Origin: Alphaproteobacteria bacterium
GTDB lineage: Bacteria; Pseudomonadota; Alphaproteobacteria; Rhizobiales; Devosiaceae
Direction: 5' to 3'
Assembly (NCBI GenBank): GCA_018820005.1
Contig: JAHJOS010000181.1
Span: forward strand, 1-5,509
Length of the DNA stretch: 5,509 nt
Below are positions 1 through 5,241 of this stretch, one piece after another. Numbering within the stretch: position 1 is the first letter of the stretch; every line of letters starts with the position of its first letter. Made by a program: the position numbers and the translations under genes. The notes under the pieces were generated by a model. It made no database searches and had not been told where the DNA came from. It worked only from the letters and a program-made list of their open reading frames with translations.

Positions 1-1
1 C

Positions 2-435
2 AAGGGGATTACCGGACTGGTGGGCGGCGCCAATATTGCGCCGGCTGACCGCGGCGTTGAGACGCTCTACTGTCCGCTGCCGGCCAGGTGGTGTGGCTGG
101 ACAATGAAACCCAGATTGATGCCGTTACAGCGGTGTCAGGCTCGGGGCCCGCCTATGTGTTTCATCTGGTAGAGGCGCTGGCTGCCGCTGCGCGCGAGCA
201 GGGGCTGTCGCCCGCTGTCGCTGACCGGTTGGCGCGGCAGACCGTGATTGGCTCGGCTGCCCTGCTTGAAGCCGATTCCTCGGCGCCATCGGTGCTGCGC
301 GAGAATGTCACGTCGCCCAATGGCACCACGGCGGCCGGGCTGGCCGTCTTGATGGGAGAGCCGGGCCTAACCGACCTGATCAGCCGGACAGCCGCAGCGG
401 CGCGCAAGCGCAGCGAAGAACTCGGACGCAGCTAG
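2..435 (+). CDS. proC: Pyrroline-5-carboxylate reductase, 3' part, frame broken near 61-70
   Basis: Catalyses the last step of proline synthesis in the cytoplasm: NAD(P)H-dependent reduction of 1-pyrroline-5-carboxylate to proline. The window opens inside the gene; the N-terminal Rossmann half is missing. Frame 2 (from base 2) reads KGITGLVGGANIAPADRGVE, typical of the mid-protein region. From about base 61 the matching sequence continues in frame 1 (LLSAAGQVVWLDNETQIDAV), so the two pieces join only across a frame shift. Downstream lies the all-helical dimerisation domain with VSGSGPAYVF (from about base 136) and the ProC signature around LRENVTSPNGTTAAGLAVL (about bases 295-350). The stop is TAG at 433-435. 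Frame 1 has stops at 46-48 and 58-60, so the crossover must lie after base 60. The break may be a real mutation or a sequencing or assembly error. Family assignment is secure; whether the gene is intact is not. Confidence 0.9.
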
Positions 436-440
436 CAAGC

Positions 441-476
441 AAAGAAAAGGGCGCGTTCCCTCCAATGGACGCGCCC
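441..476 (-). terminator. Rho-independent terminator of the cold-shock gene
   Basis: GGGCGCGT (449-456) pairs perfectly with ACGCGCCC (469-476), and two more pairs (458-467 and a 457-468 wobble) are possible. On the minus strand the stem is followed directly by TTTTCTTT (complement of 441-448), giving a standard hairpin plus U-tract. It lies 27 bases past the stop of the csp gene. On the plus strand the stem is followed by a C-rich stretch with no U-run, so termination of proC here is possible but weaker. Confidence 0.8.
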
Positions 477-502
477 CTCCCTCACAAAATCGTCGGTTCG
501 TT

Positions 503-712
503 TCAGGCCGCGGTGAGATTGTCCGCAGCCGACTTACCGGTGCGCTTGTCCTTGACGATCTCGTAGTTGATCTTTTGACCTTCATCGAGACCATTCAGCC
601 CTGACCGCTGAATGGCGGAGATGTGGACAAAGACATCGGCCCCGCCCTCGTCGGGCTGAATGAAACCGTAGCCTTTTTGACCGTTGAACCACTTTACGGT
701 GCCAGTTGCCAT
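503..712 (-). CDS. cspA: CspA-family cold-shock protein
   Basis: A 69-residue single-domain cold-shock protein, the usual length of the family. It is an OB-fold that binds single-stranded RNA and DNA in the cytoplasm and acts as an RNA chaperone. MATGTVKWFN opens the first strand. RNP1 is KGYGFIQP at residues 13-20 and RNP2 is VFVHI at 27-31, with the exposed aromatics W8, F9, Y15, F17, F28 and H30. The ATG is at 712-710, with GAGGG about 10 bases upstream (723-727). Some members are induced by cold and others are constitutive; the sequence does not tell which this is. The leader contains a hairpin (748-771), a probable promoter lies at 780-808, and a good terminator follows. It is convergent with proC and divergent from the methyltransferase gene. 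The paralogue letter in the symbol is nominal, since several csp copies are common in these genomes. Confidence 0.95.
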   Translation of the reverse strand: MATGTVKWFNGQKGYGFIQPDEGGADVFVHISAIQRSGLNGLDEGQKINYEIVKDKRTGKSAADNLTAA

Positions 713-747
713 GATGCGCGTTCCCTCGTGCAGTCTGCTGGTAGGCT

Positions 748-771
748 GTCAGGGCCACTATTGGTCCTGAC
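748..771. repeat. Hairpin in the csp leader
   Basis: An inverted repeat with 10-base arms (748-757 and 762-771) and a 4-base loop (CTAT). Nine pairs are Watson-Crick. The exception, 754 with 765, is G:U if read from the plus strand but A:C on the minus strand, where the csp mRNA runs. In the csp leader it is therefore 6 pairs, a mismatch and 3 pairs, about 35 bases upstream of the csp start. It may be a leader structure or a protein-binding dyad. Confidence 0.5.
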
Positions 772-779
772 GTTGAGCG

Positions 780-808
780 ATATCGAACTATCGGAAGTTG
801 ACGTCAGC
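780..808 (-). promoter_or_regulatory. Probable promoter of the cold-shock gene
   Basis: On the minus strand, GCTGAC (803-808) and CGATAT (780-785) are separated by exactly 17 bases. These match the alphaproteobacterial housekeeping consensus CTTGAC-17-CTATAT at 4 of 6 and 5 of 6 positions. Transcription would start near 773, giving a leader of about 60 bases that begins with the 748-771 hairpin. The -35 half overlaps the palindrome TGACGTCA (799-806). TGACGT recurs at 768-773, 31 bases away. This is a by-eye prediction. Confidence 0.35.
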
Positions 809-1234
809 AGAGGCGAATGGACGTTCGCGAGTTCAGATCGGTCGGCCGCAATATTCGATCCGATCAGCTTAGCGAGAAAAACTTGGCCGTTCAATACTCC
901 GTGTAGGCATGACAAATGGCCCGGCGGGAACGCATTTCCTGCCAAGTCAATATCGATCCTAGTCAAGTATTTGCGTCGAACCAACAAGATCCGGCGCCGC
1001 CAAAAGCAAGACATTGCAGTCCACCATCGGGGCTGCTACGCCGGCGCTTCGGCCGTGCCATGCCATGGGGGCGTGGCGCGGCGACGCTGGCAATGTAGCG
1101 CAAAATGCGGTGCTGGGAACACATGGTGTCGTCCTTGCGGCGCCGGGCGCAGCTGGCCTCTTGCGTTCGCCGTGTTTTTCAGTCAAATCCGCTCGCTGGG
1201 CGATTGGGCCCTTGCTCCCCGAGAACATATCGTC

Positions 1235-2215
1235 TTGACCAAGGCGTTTCATTCTTCTGGCGATGTGATCGCCGACCGCCGTGCCGGCTACGCAAAGATG
1301 CTGGCCGAGAGCGGCGACATTGCTGCAGCCGCCGATCTGATGGCGCAGGCGCTCGACCTGGTGCCCGACTGGGCTGCGGGTTGGGATCTGCGTGGCAGTT
1401 ATTGCGAGAAGGCGGGCGATATTGCCGGTGCGATTTCGGCCTGGCGGCACCTCGAAGCGCTCGATGACGCCGGCGTCTTTGGCGCGCAACTCAAGCTGGC
1501 TGTGCATGGGGCAGGGCCCGCCGGTCAGGGCACCGCCGTCAGCTATGTCGAGGCGCTGTTTGACCAATATGCGCCGCAGTTCGAGCAATCGCTCGTTGGC
1601 AAACTGGGCTACCGCGTGCCCGAAATGCTCGATGAGATGGTCACTGCGGAAATGGCGCGGCTGGGCATCGAAAGCTTCAAGCGCGGGCTCGATCTGGGGT
1701 GTGGCACCGGGCTGATGGGAGAACGCCTGCGCAACAAGGTCGGTCATCTCGAAGGCATCGACATTTCAGCTGCCATGATTGCCGAGACAGCCCGCAAGGG
1801 CATTTATGATCAGCTCGACAAGGCCGAGCTGGTGGCGGCGCTCAATGCGCGTCGCGCCGATGCCGATCTGGTGACGGCAGCCGATGTCTTTATCTATTGC
1901 GGCGCGCTGCAGCCGGTGTTGGCGGCGCTGGTGCCGGCTTTACGGCCCGCCGGGCTGGTGGCGTTCTCTCTCGAAGCCCATGACGGTGAGGAGGCGGTGT
2001 TTCTGCGCCCGTCGCTGCGCTATGCCCATGGTGTCAATGCCACGCGCGATGCGGTGATCGCTGCAGGGCTCGAAATCCTGCGCTTTGAGACGGTTGTGCT
2101 GCGGTTTGATCGCGGCGCGCCGATCACCGGCATTATCGTGCTGGCGCGCAAGCCGCCCAATGAGCTGACGGCAGCCAATGATGGCAGCCATGCCGGTGGG
2201 GATGTCGCCGCTTAG
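1235..2215 (+). CDS. TPR-containing class I SAM-dependent methyltransferase
   Basis: Resembles the predicted methyltransferases with an N-terminal TPR (COG4976 type); the substrate is unknown. With the chosen TTG start it is 326 residues. Residues 20-85 form helical TPR-like repeats (DIAAAADLMAQALDLVPDWA, then a second unit ending in AWRHLEALD). A Rossmann methyltransferase domain follows: motif I LDLGCGTG at 152-159 binds SAM, the acidic residue after strand 2 is D176 in GIDIS, and the strand-4 region is AADVFIYCG. There is no signal peptide or membrane segment. The start is uncertain. The frame is open back to base 623, but family-like sequence begins around SSGDVIADRRAGYAKML. TTG 1235 gives a start of TKAFHSSGD and has only a weak GAG about 11 bases upstream; GTG 1265 or ATG 1298 are alternatives. 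ltaE follows after 59 bases on the same strand, suggesting co-transcription. Confidence 0.85.
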   Translation: MTKAFHSSGDVIADRRAGYAKMLAESGDIAAAADLMAQALDLVPDWAAGWDLRGSYCEKAGDIAGAISAWRHLEALDDAGVFGAQLKLAVHGAGPAGQGTAVSYVEALFDQYAPQFEQSLVGKLGYRVPEMLDEMVTAEMARLGIESFKRGLDLGCGTGLMGERLRNKVGHLEGIDISAAMIAETARKGIYDQLDKAELVAALNARRADADLVTAADVFIYCGALQPVLAALVPALRPAGLVAFSLEAHDGEEAVFLRPSLRYAHGVNATRDAVIAAGLEILRFETVVLRFDRGAPITGIIVLARKPPNELTAANDGSHAGGDVAA

Positions 2216-2274
2216 GCGGTAGCCAGACCCAATGGCAACCCGTTAGGGTCAGCGCACTCAATCAGGTGCTGCCA

Positions 2275-3303
2275 ATGAACGCCGTCAATGCCATTCGTTT
2301 CGACTTTCGCTCCGATACCGTCACCAGACCGTCTGCCGGCATGCGCGCCGCCATGGCCGAAGCCGAGGTGGGTGACGATGTGTTTGGCGATGATCCCACG
2401 GTAAAGCAACTTGAGCAGCGCATGGCCGCGATGCTGGGCAAGGATGCGGCCCTCTTTGTCCCCTCGGGCACCCAGTCCAATCTTTTGGCCCTGATGAGCC
2501 ATTGTGGACGGGGTGATGAATATATCGCCGGGCAGCACGCACATCTCTATCACCACGAGGCCGGTGGTGCTGCGGTGCTGGGCTCGATCCAGCCGCAGCC
2601 GATTGCCCATCAGACCGATGGCACGCTGGCGCTGGCCGAGATTGAAGCCGCCATCAAGCCCGACGACAGCCACTATGCCCGCACGCGGGTGATTGCTCTC
2701 GAAAACACCTTTGGTGGCCGCGTGCTGCCCATGGGCTATATGGCGGATGTGGCTGACATCGCCCAGCGCCATGGCCTGGGCCTGCATCTGGATGGCGCGC
2801 GGGCGTTCAATGCCTGCGTTGCGCTGGGCGTCGACATCGCCGAGTTTACCGCGCCTTTCGACAGCGTCTCGATCTGCCTCTCCAAGGGTTTGGGGGCGCC
2901 GGTTGGCTCGGTGCTGATCGGTCGGCAGGATCTGATCGATGCAGCCCGACGCACCCGCAAGATGCTGGGCGGTGGTATGCGCCAGTCCGGCATTCTGGCA
3001 GCCGCCGGGCTCTATGCCCTCGATCACAATATTGCGCGGTTGGCCGAGGACCACCGTCGCGCCAAACGGCTGGCCGAGGGCCTGTCGGCCTTTCCGGCGA
3101 TCCGGCTCGCCATGCCGGATACCAATATCATCTTCGTGGACATGGCCCCCGATGTCGGTCAGCGCTTCATGGCCTTTCTGCAGGAGCAGGGCGTGGGCAT
3201 TACCGGCACCTATGGCCAGCAGCGCTGGGTGACCCATCTTGATGTCGATGACGCGACGGTCGAGGGGGCGCTGGCGGTGGTGGCGGACTTCTTCGCGGCC
3301 TAG
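2275..3303 (+). CDS. ltaE: Low-specificity L-threonine aldolase
   Basis: A PLP-dependent fold-type I enzyme of the cytoplasm that cleaves L-threonine and L-allo-threonine to glycine and acetaldehyde. It is 342 residues, close to the 333 of the E. coli enzyme. FDFRSDTVTRPS near the N-terminus is the family hallmark. H90 in the GQHAHLYHHEAGGAAVLGS stretch corresponds to the His that stacks on PLP. LDGARAFNA carries D173 and R176, which contact the cofactor pyridine nitrogen and substrate. K204 in LSKGLGAPVGS is the Schiff-base lysine. ATG 2275 was preferred over GTG 2266 because AGG (2264-2266) sits 8 bases upstream, good Shine-Dalgarno spacing, and because family N-termini begin shortly before the FRSDT motif. 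It probably shares a transcript with the methyltransferase gene. The role may be glycine supply or threonine breakdown; no regulatory site is visible in the 59-base gap. Confidence 0.95.
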   Translation: MNAVNAIRFDFRSDTVTRPSAGMRAAMAEAEVGDDVFGDDPTVKQLEQRMAAMLGKDAALFVPSGTQSNLLALMSHCGRGDEYIAGQHAHLYHHEAGGAAVLGSIQPQPIAHQTDGTLALAEIEAAIKPDDSHYARTRVIALENTFGGRVLPMGYMADVADIAQRHGLGLHLDGARAFNACVALGVDIAEFTAPFDSVSICLSKGLGAPVGSVLIGRQDLIDAARRTRKMLGGGMRQSGILAAAGLYALDHNIARLAEDHRRAKRLAEGLSAFPAIRLAMPDTNIIFVDMAPDVGQRFMAFLQEQGVGITGTYGQQRWVTHLDVDDATVEGALAVVADFFAA

Positions 3304-3308
3304 ATGGG

Positions 3309-3333
3309 GCGCGTGGGGCTTGGCCCCACGCGC
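3309..3333. terminator. Bidirectional terminator-like hairpin between convergent genes
   Basis: A perfect 11-bp stem (GCGCGTGGGGC, 3309-3319, with GCCCCACGCGC, 3323-3333) closed by a 3-base TTG loop. It fills the 37-base gap between the ltaE stop (3303) and the dioxygenase stop (3341). There is no U-run on either side. It is very stable and well placed for both transcripts, but intrinsic termination is not certain. Confidence 0.6.
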
Positions 3334-3340
3334 GAGTTCC

Positions 3341-4135
3341 TCAGGCCTTGTCCAGCGCCACCCGAATGGCCAGTTCCACCGGCCAATAGTCGCCGTCGGG
3401 CCGGTCGATCTGGAGGGGTTGGCGCGGCAGCAGCGCCGGCTGGGCCATGAACTTGACGTTCGTGCCAAGGTTGCGCTGCGCCGCATGCACCAGGAAGGGA
3501 TGGCACAGGAATACCGTGCCAGCCGGGCCGGTTGCCAGGGCTTCTCGGCCGGTGTCGAACCAGTCCGGCCGGTCTGCGATCATGTCGCGCAGCGAGCGTC
3601 CGACATCGCCGGCCGGGGCCAGATAGTGCGCGACCTCCAGATGCGAGCCCAAGCGAAGCCGGGTGGGTGCATCGACCTCCCCGACATCGGAGAACAGGAA
3701 CAGCATCAGCAGCGCCCGTCCCCGGGAGTGGACGTTGACGCGCCAATCGAGAAAATCCGGCGCGTCATGTCTAAAGCTGGCGTCGACATGCCAGCCGGTG
3801 TCGCCCGCATCGGTTGGTGACGGGAAGCGAATTGGGAAGGTACCAAGGCTCCCACGGGGCAGCCAGCGGTCAGGTCCGACCAGCTGGTCATACGCCTGGT
3901 GCAGGGCCGGGGTATTGGCGATCTGCTGAAAGATCGGCTGAGCAAAATCGCCCAGGCGCACGACGGGCTGGGTCCAGGTGGTGCGGTCATCGGGATTGCA
4001 GCCGCTGGCTGCCCAGAGGATGGAACGGGCCTGGGCCGCCAGGTCGGACGAAAAGGCATTGTCGAGGCGCACAAAGCCGTCGGTGATAAAGCAATCGATC
4101 TGCGCTTGCGTGAGCGCGGGCAAGTTATCAGGCAT
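3341..4135 (-). CDS. Phytanoyl-CoA dioxygenase (PhyH) family Fe(II)/2-oxoglutarate oxygenase
   Basis: 264 residues, cytoplasmic, with no signal peptide. PhyH-type enzymes hydroxylate a substrate while converting 2-oxoglutarate to succinate and CO2; the substrate here cannot be inferred. The N-terminus has the usual helical opening (LTQAQIDCFITDGFVRLDNAF). The iron-binding triad appears as H116-x-D118 (in TGWHVDASF) and distal H217 (in LCHPFLVHAAQRN). K228 in VKFMAQP occupies the place, 11 residues after the distal His, where the family normally has an Arg that anchors 2-oxoglutarate. GSH at 163-165 is the other typical loop. ATG 4135 has only a weak upstream GGA. A strong promoter lies at 4263-4291, so the gene is probably its own unit with a leader of about 120 bases. 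It converges on ltaE. Confidence 0.85.
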   Translation of the reverse strand: MPDNLPALTQAQIDCFITDGFVRLDNAFSSDLAAQARSILWAASGCNPDDRTTWTQPVVRLGDFAQPIFQQIANTPALHQAYDQLVGPDRWLPRGSLGTFPIRFPSPTDAGDTGWHVDASFRHDAPDFLDWRVNVHSRGRALLMLFLFSDVGEVDAPTRLRLGSHLEVAHYLAPAGDVGRSLRDMIADRPDWFDTGREALATGPAGTVFLCHPFLVHAAQRNLGTNVKFMAQPALLPRQPLQIDRPDGDYWPVELAIRVALDKA

Positions 4136-4158
4136 TTGAAAAGTCCATGAGTTTGCAT

Positions 4159-4174
4159 GGTCGCTGCCGCGACC
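4159..4174. repeat. Short hairpin in the dioxygenase leader
   Basis: GGTCGC (4159-4164) pairs with GCGACC (4169-4174) around a TGCC loop, a 6-bp stem about 23 bases upstream of the dioxygenase ATG. A second small stem, GCGCC (4214-4218) with GGCGC (4224-4228), lies earlier in the same leader. Short GC-rich stems are common by chance at this base composition, so a function is only possible. Confidence 0.3.
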
Positions 4175-4262
4175 GGGTGAACAGGTCTGCTGCTCAGCGG
4201 GCTGCGCTCGATAGCGCCGATCAGGCGCGCAAGTGGACGGCGAACATCATCATGGTGCCGTC

Positions 4263-4291
4263 AGTATCGTAGGGGCTGACAGGGCTGTCAA
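4263..4291 (-). promoter_or_regulatory. Sigma70-type promoter of the dioxygenase gene with overlapping dyad
   Basis: On the minus strand, TTGACA (4286-4291, perfect -35) and GATACT (4263-4268, 4 of 6 to TATAAT) are separated by exactly 17 bases. The predicted start is near 4256, about 120 bases upstream of the ATG at 4135. A perfect inverted repeat, TGACAG-GG-CTGTCA (4277-4290), covers most of the -35 box and the adjacent spacer, as expected of a repressor operator. This is the clearest promoter in the window. Which regulator binds cannot be told. Confidence 0.6.
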
Positions 4292-4349
4292 TTGCTATGG
4301 ATCTGACGGGCACCACGGTGCGGGACGGACAGTGCGGCATCGCTGATCG

Positions 4350-5132
4350 CTAAAACAGGCCGTCCTCGTCGGATCGGAGGGCCTTTGCGATGAAGTCCTC
4401 GGGATCAACCGTGAAGGCCTGGTAGAGCCTGAAATGGTCGGTCCGGTCGTATTGGGTCTCAATCAGGCCCCTGCGCGTGATCTCGAGCAGGCGCGCGCCC
4501 GGCACGGCCATCAGTATGGGCGAATGGGTGGCCATGATGACCTGGGAGACGGCGCTCTGCTGCACGCCATGGAGGATGCGCAACAGCTCAAGCTGGCGCT
4601 TTGGCGATAGGGCACTTTCCGGTTCGTCCATGAAATAGATGCCCTGGCGGGCCATCCGCTCCTCAAAGAATTTGAGGAATCCTTCGCCATGGCTCCACGA
4701 CAGATAGTCGGGCGGCGCGGCGTGGGAATCCAGTGCCGCCTGGTCAAGGTAGCGCGCCACCGAGAAGAACGACTCCGCCTTGAAGAACCAGCCATTGGTG
4801 AGCTTGGGCAGCCAGGCCGCCCGCAGGGATTGCGCCAGTCCGGCGCCGCTTTTGTCGACGGCACCTGAGTGGTCGAGCGGCCTATAGCCCTTGCCGCCGC
4901 CGGCCTCGTCATAGCCGCTCAGCGCAGCAATGGCTTCAATCAAGGTGGATTTGCCGCTGCCGTTCTCGCCGATCAGAATGGTGACCGGGGTGGTGAAGCG
5001 CAGTTCGAACTCGGGGTCCTGCAGCCAGGGCAGATCAAAAGGATAGTCGGTGCGGGTGCCGACGCCATCGCCGTATAGGCTGACGCTCCGCAGGAAAGGG
5101 GCAGGTAGGCTGCTGGCACGGGACTTGCGCAT
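4350..5132 (-). CDS. COG3910-type predicted ABC/AAA family ATPase
   Basis: 260 residues, a soluble single-domain P-loop ATPase resembling the predicted ATPases of COG3910. The biological role is not established. FLRSVSLYGDG and YPFDLPWLQDPEFELRFTTP form the opening strands. Walker A is GENGSGKST at residues 55-63, the AESFFSVA segment (119-126) is typical of the group, the ABC-like signature is SHGEGF at 147-152, Walker B is IYFMDEPE at 165-172 and the H-loop is H203 in ATHSPIL. All catalytic motifs are present, so it should hydrolyse ATP, probably as a dimer. ATG 5132 was chosen over an upstream start at 5174 because a strong GGGAGG lies 8 bases before it and the family begins near FLRSV. 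No transporter permease, nuclease or other partner gene is adjacent: the neighbours are carB and the dioxygenase. The stop is TAG at 4350-4352. Confidence 0.85.
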   Translation of the reverse strand: MRKSRASSLPAPFLRSVSLYGDGVGTRTDYPFDLPWLQDPEFELRFTTPVTILIGENGSGKSTLIEAIAALSGYDEAGGGKGYRPLDHSGAVDKSGAGLAQSLRAAWLPKLTNGWFFKAESFFSVARYLDQAALDSHAAPPDYLSWSHGEGFLKFFEERMARQGIYFMDEPESALSPKRQLELLRILHGVQQSAVSQVIMATHSPILMAVPGARLLEITRRGLIETQYDRTDHFRLYQAFTVDPEDFIAKALRSDEDGLF

Positions 5133-5140
5133 CAGAGGAA

Positions 5141-5146
5141 CCTCCC
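5141..5146 (-). promoter_or_regulatory. Strong ribosome binding site of the ATPase gene
   Basis: GGGAGG on the minus strand, 8 bases before ATG 5132. It decides the start, making the protein 14 residues shorter than the longest open frame, whose extra N-terminus would be translated across this site. Confidence 0.8.
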
Positions 5147-5199
5147 ATTTGGTAGCGTTCCAGTTGGCGCGCACCGCACCATTGCGTCAAGTCAGGCAT

Positions 5200-5230
5200 G
5201 ACCATCGGCACGCAGGGCGCGCCGATGGTC
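5200..5230 (-). terminator. Terminator-like hairpin after carB
   Basis: A perfect 10-bp inverted repeat, GACCATCGGC (5200-5209) and GCCGATGGTC (5221-5230), with an 11-base loop, beginning 11 bases past the carB stop. No U-run follows on the minus strand, so it may be a Rho-aided or weak terminator, or a 3'-end stabilising structure. The ATPase gene starts 68 bases further on, so some readthrough transcription is possible. A CTTGAC at about 5185-5190 (minus) could be a -35 for the ATPase gene, but no matching -10 is visible. Confidence 0.5.
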
Positions 5231-5241
5231 TCAAAGCTCTA

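Larger units (their letters stand above)
713..1234. other. Divergent intergenic region, no convincing gene
   Basis: About 520 bases between the csp start and the chosen methyltransferase start. Reading frames are open on both strands, but their translations are rich in Cys, Arg and Ser, show no domain, and run antisense into csp. A hand count gives about 51% G+C for 841-1020, against about 70% in the ltaE stretch 2761-2820. Visible elements are the csp promoter and hairpin, a direct repeat AGTCAA at 945-950 and 961-966 (TTGACT on the minus strand), and a dyad GGAA-N5-TTCC near 927-940. No tRNA, insertion sequence end or clear methyltransferase promoter was seen. It could hold a decayed gene or a small RNA, but nothing proves either. 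Confidence 0.5.

Noticed and set aside
694..1014. Minus-strand 106-codon open frame over the csp leader
   Set aside because: It overlaps the csp start in another frame, lacks domain features and covers the predicted csp promoter.
623..1234. N-terminal extension of the methyltransferase frame on the plus strand
   Set aside because: It runs antisense through the csp gene, has Cys/Arg-rich composition with no domain, and family similarity begins only after about 1235.
959..1747. Minus-strand open frame of 262 codons
   Set aside because: It overlaps the methyltransferase core (including its SAM motif) in antisense and has no recognisable motif.
2212..2275. Minus-strand tail reading HLIECADPNGLPLGLATA, reminiscent of a glyoxalase/VOC C-terminus
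   Set aside because: Only about 20 residues fit, upstream it is merely ltaE antisense, and resemblance this short can be chance. A tblastn hit to a VOC protein in a relative's same locus would revive it.
2212..3486. Long open frame on the minus strand opposite ltaE
   Set aside because: It is a shadow of ltaE, whose catalytic motifs are all on the plus strand. High G+C with biased third positions produces such antisense frames.
4350..5174. Longer ATPase start at 5174
   Set aside because: The strong GGGAGG at 5141-5146 is placed for ATG 5132, and the added 14 residues are not family-like.
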